Assembly (NCBI GenBank): GCA_934378195.1
Contig: CAKRPO010000003.1
Span: forward strand, 54,398 to 118,397
Reading direction: 5' to 3'
Origin: an uncultured Blautia sp.
GTDB lineage: Bacteria; Bacillota; Clostridia; Lachnospirales; Lachnospiraceae
DNA: 64,000 bases
Positions within the stretch are counted from its first letter, which is position 1; the number at the start of each line of letters is the position of its first letter. The notes beneath the pieces are model-generated. The model did no database searches and had not been told where the DNA came from. It worked only from the letters and a program-made list of their open reading frames with translations. The position numbers and the translations under genes are program-made. This document shows, in pieces, positions 61,981-64,000 of this stretch.

Positions 61981-62133
61981 ATGATAAAAAAAATAACAGA
62001 AATAAAATGGACAGGAGTTGTTTTGGCGATTCTTGGAATCCTTCTGATGATCTTTGGAATCTACAGAGGGGAGATGTCTGTGGTTTTTACAAAAGCAATC
62101 AATATCTGTATGGAGTGTATTGGAATTGGATAA
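61981..62133 (+). CDS. CD1871A family CXXC-motif small membrane protein
   Basis: 50 residues. One membrane span (about 12-32: VLAILGILLMIFGIYRG with neighbours), then VVFTKAINICMECIGIG with the CXXC pair near the C-terminus. I recognise this from CD1871A-type proteins, which sit beside NapH-like ferredoxins in Clostridia. The two Cys may carry a cluster or a disulfide. The next gene starts inside its last codons. Confidence 0.8.
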   Translation: MIKKITEIKWTGVVLAILGILLMIFGIYRGEMSVVFTKAINICMECIGIG

Positions 62134-62986
62134 TAAAAAATTAAAGATAAACGAGTGGCCACGGCATGGAATCCAGGCACTGTGGGCGCTGTTGACAAAC
62201 AGCCATCTGTCCGGATTTGTGACGGGCAAAATTTACACCGGAAAATTAAAAAATGCCTGTGTTCCGGGATTGAACTGCTATTCTTGTCCGGGAGCGACAG
62301 GGGCATGTCCGATTGGTTCACTTCAGGCAGTGATCGGAAGCTGGAACTTCAAAATGGCATATTATGTAGTGGGATTTCTGATTTTTGTCGGGGCACTGCT
62401 CGGAAGACTGGTCTGTGGATTCCTTTGTCCGTTCGGCCTGATTCAGGATTTGTTGAATAAAATTCCGTTTCCCAAAAAAATTCGGACATTTCGGGGGGAT
62501 AAACTGCTCCGCAAACTAAAATATGTAATTTTCCTTGTGTTTGTGATTTTACTTCCGATGTTTGTGGTGGATATTATGGGACAGGGAGCACCGTATTTCT
62601 GTAAACTGATCTGTCCGGCAGGAACGCTGGAGGGCGGACTTCCTCTGGTTCTGCTGAACAAGTCCATGCGAAGTGCAGTGGGATGGCTTTACATCTGGAA
62701 AAATATGATCCTGGTAATTACGGTTTTTCTTGCCATTATGATATATCGTCCATTCTGTAAATATATCTGCCCGCTGGGAGCTTTTTATTCGATATTCAAT
62801 AAAGTATCTGTTTTCCGTTACCGTGTAGATCAGGATAAGTGTGTTCACTGTGGAAAATGTGCAAAAGCCTGCCAGATGGAAGTTAACCCTGTGGAAAACC
62901 CAAACAGTGCAGAGTGCATTCGCTGTGGCAGATGTAAGAAAGCGTGCCCGACACAGGCAATTCAGTGTGGAGTAAAAAGAAACTAA
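62126..62986 (+). CDS. NapH/MauN-type membrane 4Fe-4S protein
   Basis: 286 residues from TTG 62126, overlapping the previous stop by 8 bp; GGAG lies 10 bp upstream. Four or five membrane spans are seen. Cysteine motifs are CVPGLNCYSCPGATGACPIG, then CGFLCPFG, CPLG, and two ferredoxin motifs CVHCGKCAKACQMEV and CIRCGRCKKACP at the C-terminus. The family passes electrons across or along the membrane. With the TlpA-like protein and the CXXC peptide it may reduce extracytoplasmic disulfides. ATG 62054 (upstream, in frame) would overlap the small gene fully. Confidence 0.85.
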   Translation: MDNKKLKINEWPRHGIQALWALLTNSHLSGFVTGKIYTGKLKNACVPGLNCYSCPGATGACPIGSLQAVIGSWNFKMAYYVVGFLIFVGALLGRLVCGFLCPFGLIQDLLNKIPFPKKIRTFRGDKLLRKLKYVIFLVFVILLPMFVVDIMGQGAPYFCKLICPAGTLEGGLPLVLLNKSMRSAVGWLYIWKNMILVITVFLAIMIYRPFCKYICPLGAFYSIFNKVSVFRYRVDQDKCVHCGKCAKACQMEVNPVENPNSAECIRCGRCKKACPTQAIQCGVKRN

Positions 62987-63112
62987 ATTGCTGGAAGAAC
63001 CTTTGCAGGGAAGGGAATTGTAGTAAATTTTGATGAGCAGATTGTGTTTGAAGGTAAAAAAGTGCTGATTGGGATGAGGGAATAACCTTATAAAGTGAGG
63101 CAGTTGTGGATA

Positions 63113-63155
63113 CTCCGGGTATAATCAGTTAATGATTATATCCGGAGCATTATTT
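63113..63155. terminator. Terminator of the ferredoxin operon
   Basis: ACTCCGGGTATAATCA pairs with TGATTATATCCGGAG (one G-U), followed by CATTATTTTT. It overlaps the 3' end of the converging GHKL kinase gene. Confidence 0.75.
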
Positions 63156-64000
63156 TTGCAGAGAAAATACCATCTTTATAGGTAAAGTCACAGGCACCGC
63201 CGTTTTTGTCGGTAATGTGGCGGATGGATTCGATTCCTATGCCGTTTCCGGAGCGCTTGGAGGATTGGAAAATATTGTTTTTTTGCTGTATTTTGCCATC
63301 GAAGGTATTCTCCACATGAATCAGAAGGAGATGATTATGGTGGGGATAAATCTCCACATTAATCCTTCTGCGGGCGGGCTCTGTTTTCACACTTGCCTGG
63401 ATGGCATTTTCCAACAGGTTGGAAAACACAAGGCACAGATTAATCTCATCTATGGAAAGATCAGCAGGCAGAGAAACCAGTGCATGAAAAGGAATGTTTT
63501 CTCTTTGGGCAAGGGTGGAATAATATCCAAGAACACTGTCAACAGCCTGATTTTCACAGAAATGGAGGTTATAGTCAGAGATTTTTTCGGTTGCAGCGGA
63601 GAGATATTTTTTAATCTTTTTCATGTCACCCTGTTCTGCCAGAGCACTCAGCCGGACAAAATGATGGCGGATATCGTGACGCGCCTGTTTTGCTTCTTCA
63701 ATGGCCATGCAGAGATTCTCGTACCTTTCCTGCTGAAGGGAAAGAAAATGGTTTTCCTGCTGAAGTCTGGCATTTCTGTTCAGGCTGACTGCCATCATAA
63801 GAAACATGACATAAAACAGGAGCAGGGTTATGAGCAGTACAAGACTTAAAACAATATAGCACTGCAGGACCCGCCCGGTATATAAAGTATCGCGGTATTT
63901 AGGAATCATAAAAAGATTCACTTCTATGAAGATTACCGGAAGAATCCAGAATACGTACCAGGTCTGGGCAAAGTTCTCGTCTGCGATCATTGTCTGTACA
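63136..64000 (-). CDS. GHKL sensor histidine kinase (AgrC-like), 5' end beyond the window
   Basis: At least 284 residues; the frame stays open to the window edge (an ATG at 63990 is present but full-length relatives are about 430 residues with six spans). Two membrane spans remain at the N-terminal side, then a coiled-coil region, the phosphorylation site in ARHDIRHHFVRLSALAEQGD (His of HDIRHH), N-box NLLENAIQASVK, and GNGIGIESIRHITDKNGG. These kinases often sense peptides and partner with LytTR regulators, expected just outside the window. Confidence 0.88.
   Translation of the reverse strand, partial: VQTMIADENFAQTWYVFWILPVIFIEVNLFMIPKYRDTLYTGRVLQCYIVLSLVLLITLLLFYVMFLMMAVSLNRNARLQQENHFLSLQQERYENLCMAIEEAKQARHDIRHHFVRLSALAEQGDMKKIKKYLSAATEKISDYNLHFCENQAVDSVLGYYSTLAQRENIPFHALVSLPADLSIDEINLCLVFSNLLENAIQASVKTEPARRRINVEIYPHHNHLLLIHVENTFDGKIQQKNNIFQSSKRSGNGIGIESIRHITDKNGGACDFTYKDGIFSAKIMLRI

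Noticed and set aside
1..64000. CRISPR arrays, tRNA or rRNA genes, prophage
   Set aside because: I saw no regularly spaced repeats, no cloverleaf-type sequences and no phage structural genes while reading both strands; a tRNAscan or CRISPR search would settle this.

Overview
The window looks like chromosomal DNA of a gut Lachnospiraceae (Blautia / Ruminococcus obeum-like Firmicute). The basis is moderate GC, strong AGGAGG-type ribosome binding sites, TTGACA/TATAAT promoters, families typical of that group (DUF4317, DUF6483, CD1871A-type CXXC peptide, Rpn/PD-(D/E)XK proteins) and many sugar-catabolic operons. No rRNA, tRNA or CRISPR array was seen. The species assignment is inference.

Layout. 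1-9.4 kb holds housekeeping and signalling genes: the 3' end of a probable mfd, an FKBP/SurA-type foldase lipoprotein, DUF4317 and DUF6483 genes, a GGDEF-REC-HD-GYP c-di-GMP protein with an HPt partner, a GldA-like dehydrogenase, a GntR/FCD regulator and azlCD. 9.4-15 kb is an accessory stretch: an AT-rich AbiE-type toxin-antitoxin operon with two operators bracketing its promoter, a 5'-truncated transglutaminase gene, a frameshifted remnant, a PadR-DUF1700-DUF4097 operon and a MntA/HepT (type VII) toxin-antitoxin pair. 15.4-17.9 kb is a polar amino-acid ABC operon whose leader carries a terminator-like hairpin. 18.0-20.0 kb is a decayed insertion sequence, directly upstream of an alpha/beta hydrolase gene. 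20-27 kb carries a J-domain protein, two Rpn paralogues (one broken by a 182-bp deletion) flanking an omega-amidase, two membrane proteins and a Crp/Fnr regulator.

27-45 kb is the most coherent block, a sugar-catabolic island. Ribulokinase comes first, then a ribose-type ABC transporter, an RpiR regulator, two class II aldolases, two FGGY kinases and a PfkB kinase. A divergent IclR regulator follows, with an isomerase of the L-fucose/L-arabinose isomerase family, DhaK, DhaL and an RpiB/LacAB isomerase. RpiR-type palindromes lie both at the transporter promoter and at the rpiR promoter, so the first half is probably one regulon. The second half has its own palindromic operator. The second module (isomerase, two-part Dha kinase without DhaM, RpiB) suggests phosphorylation and isomerisation of a short ketose; its substrate cannot be read from sequence.

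45-64 kb contains a MerR regulator with a DUF362 ferredoxin-like protein, an SNF transporter, a YitT protein, a YbaK/ProX deacylase, orphan rhaD, a LacI-controlled alpha-glucoside importer with a GH13 glucosidase but no ATPase gene, a VOC protein, a TauE/SafE exporter with a MarR regulator, and a two-component system divergent from a TlpA-like thioredoxin / CXXC peptide / NapH-like ferredoxin operon. The window ends inside a GHKL sensor kinase gene.
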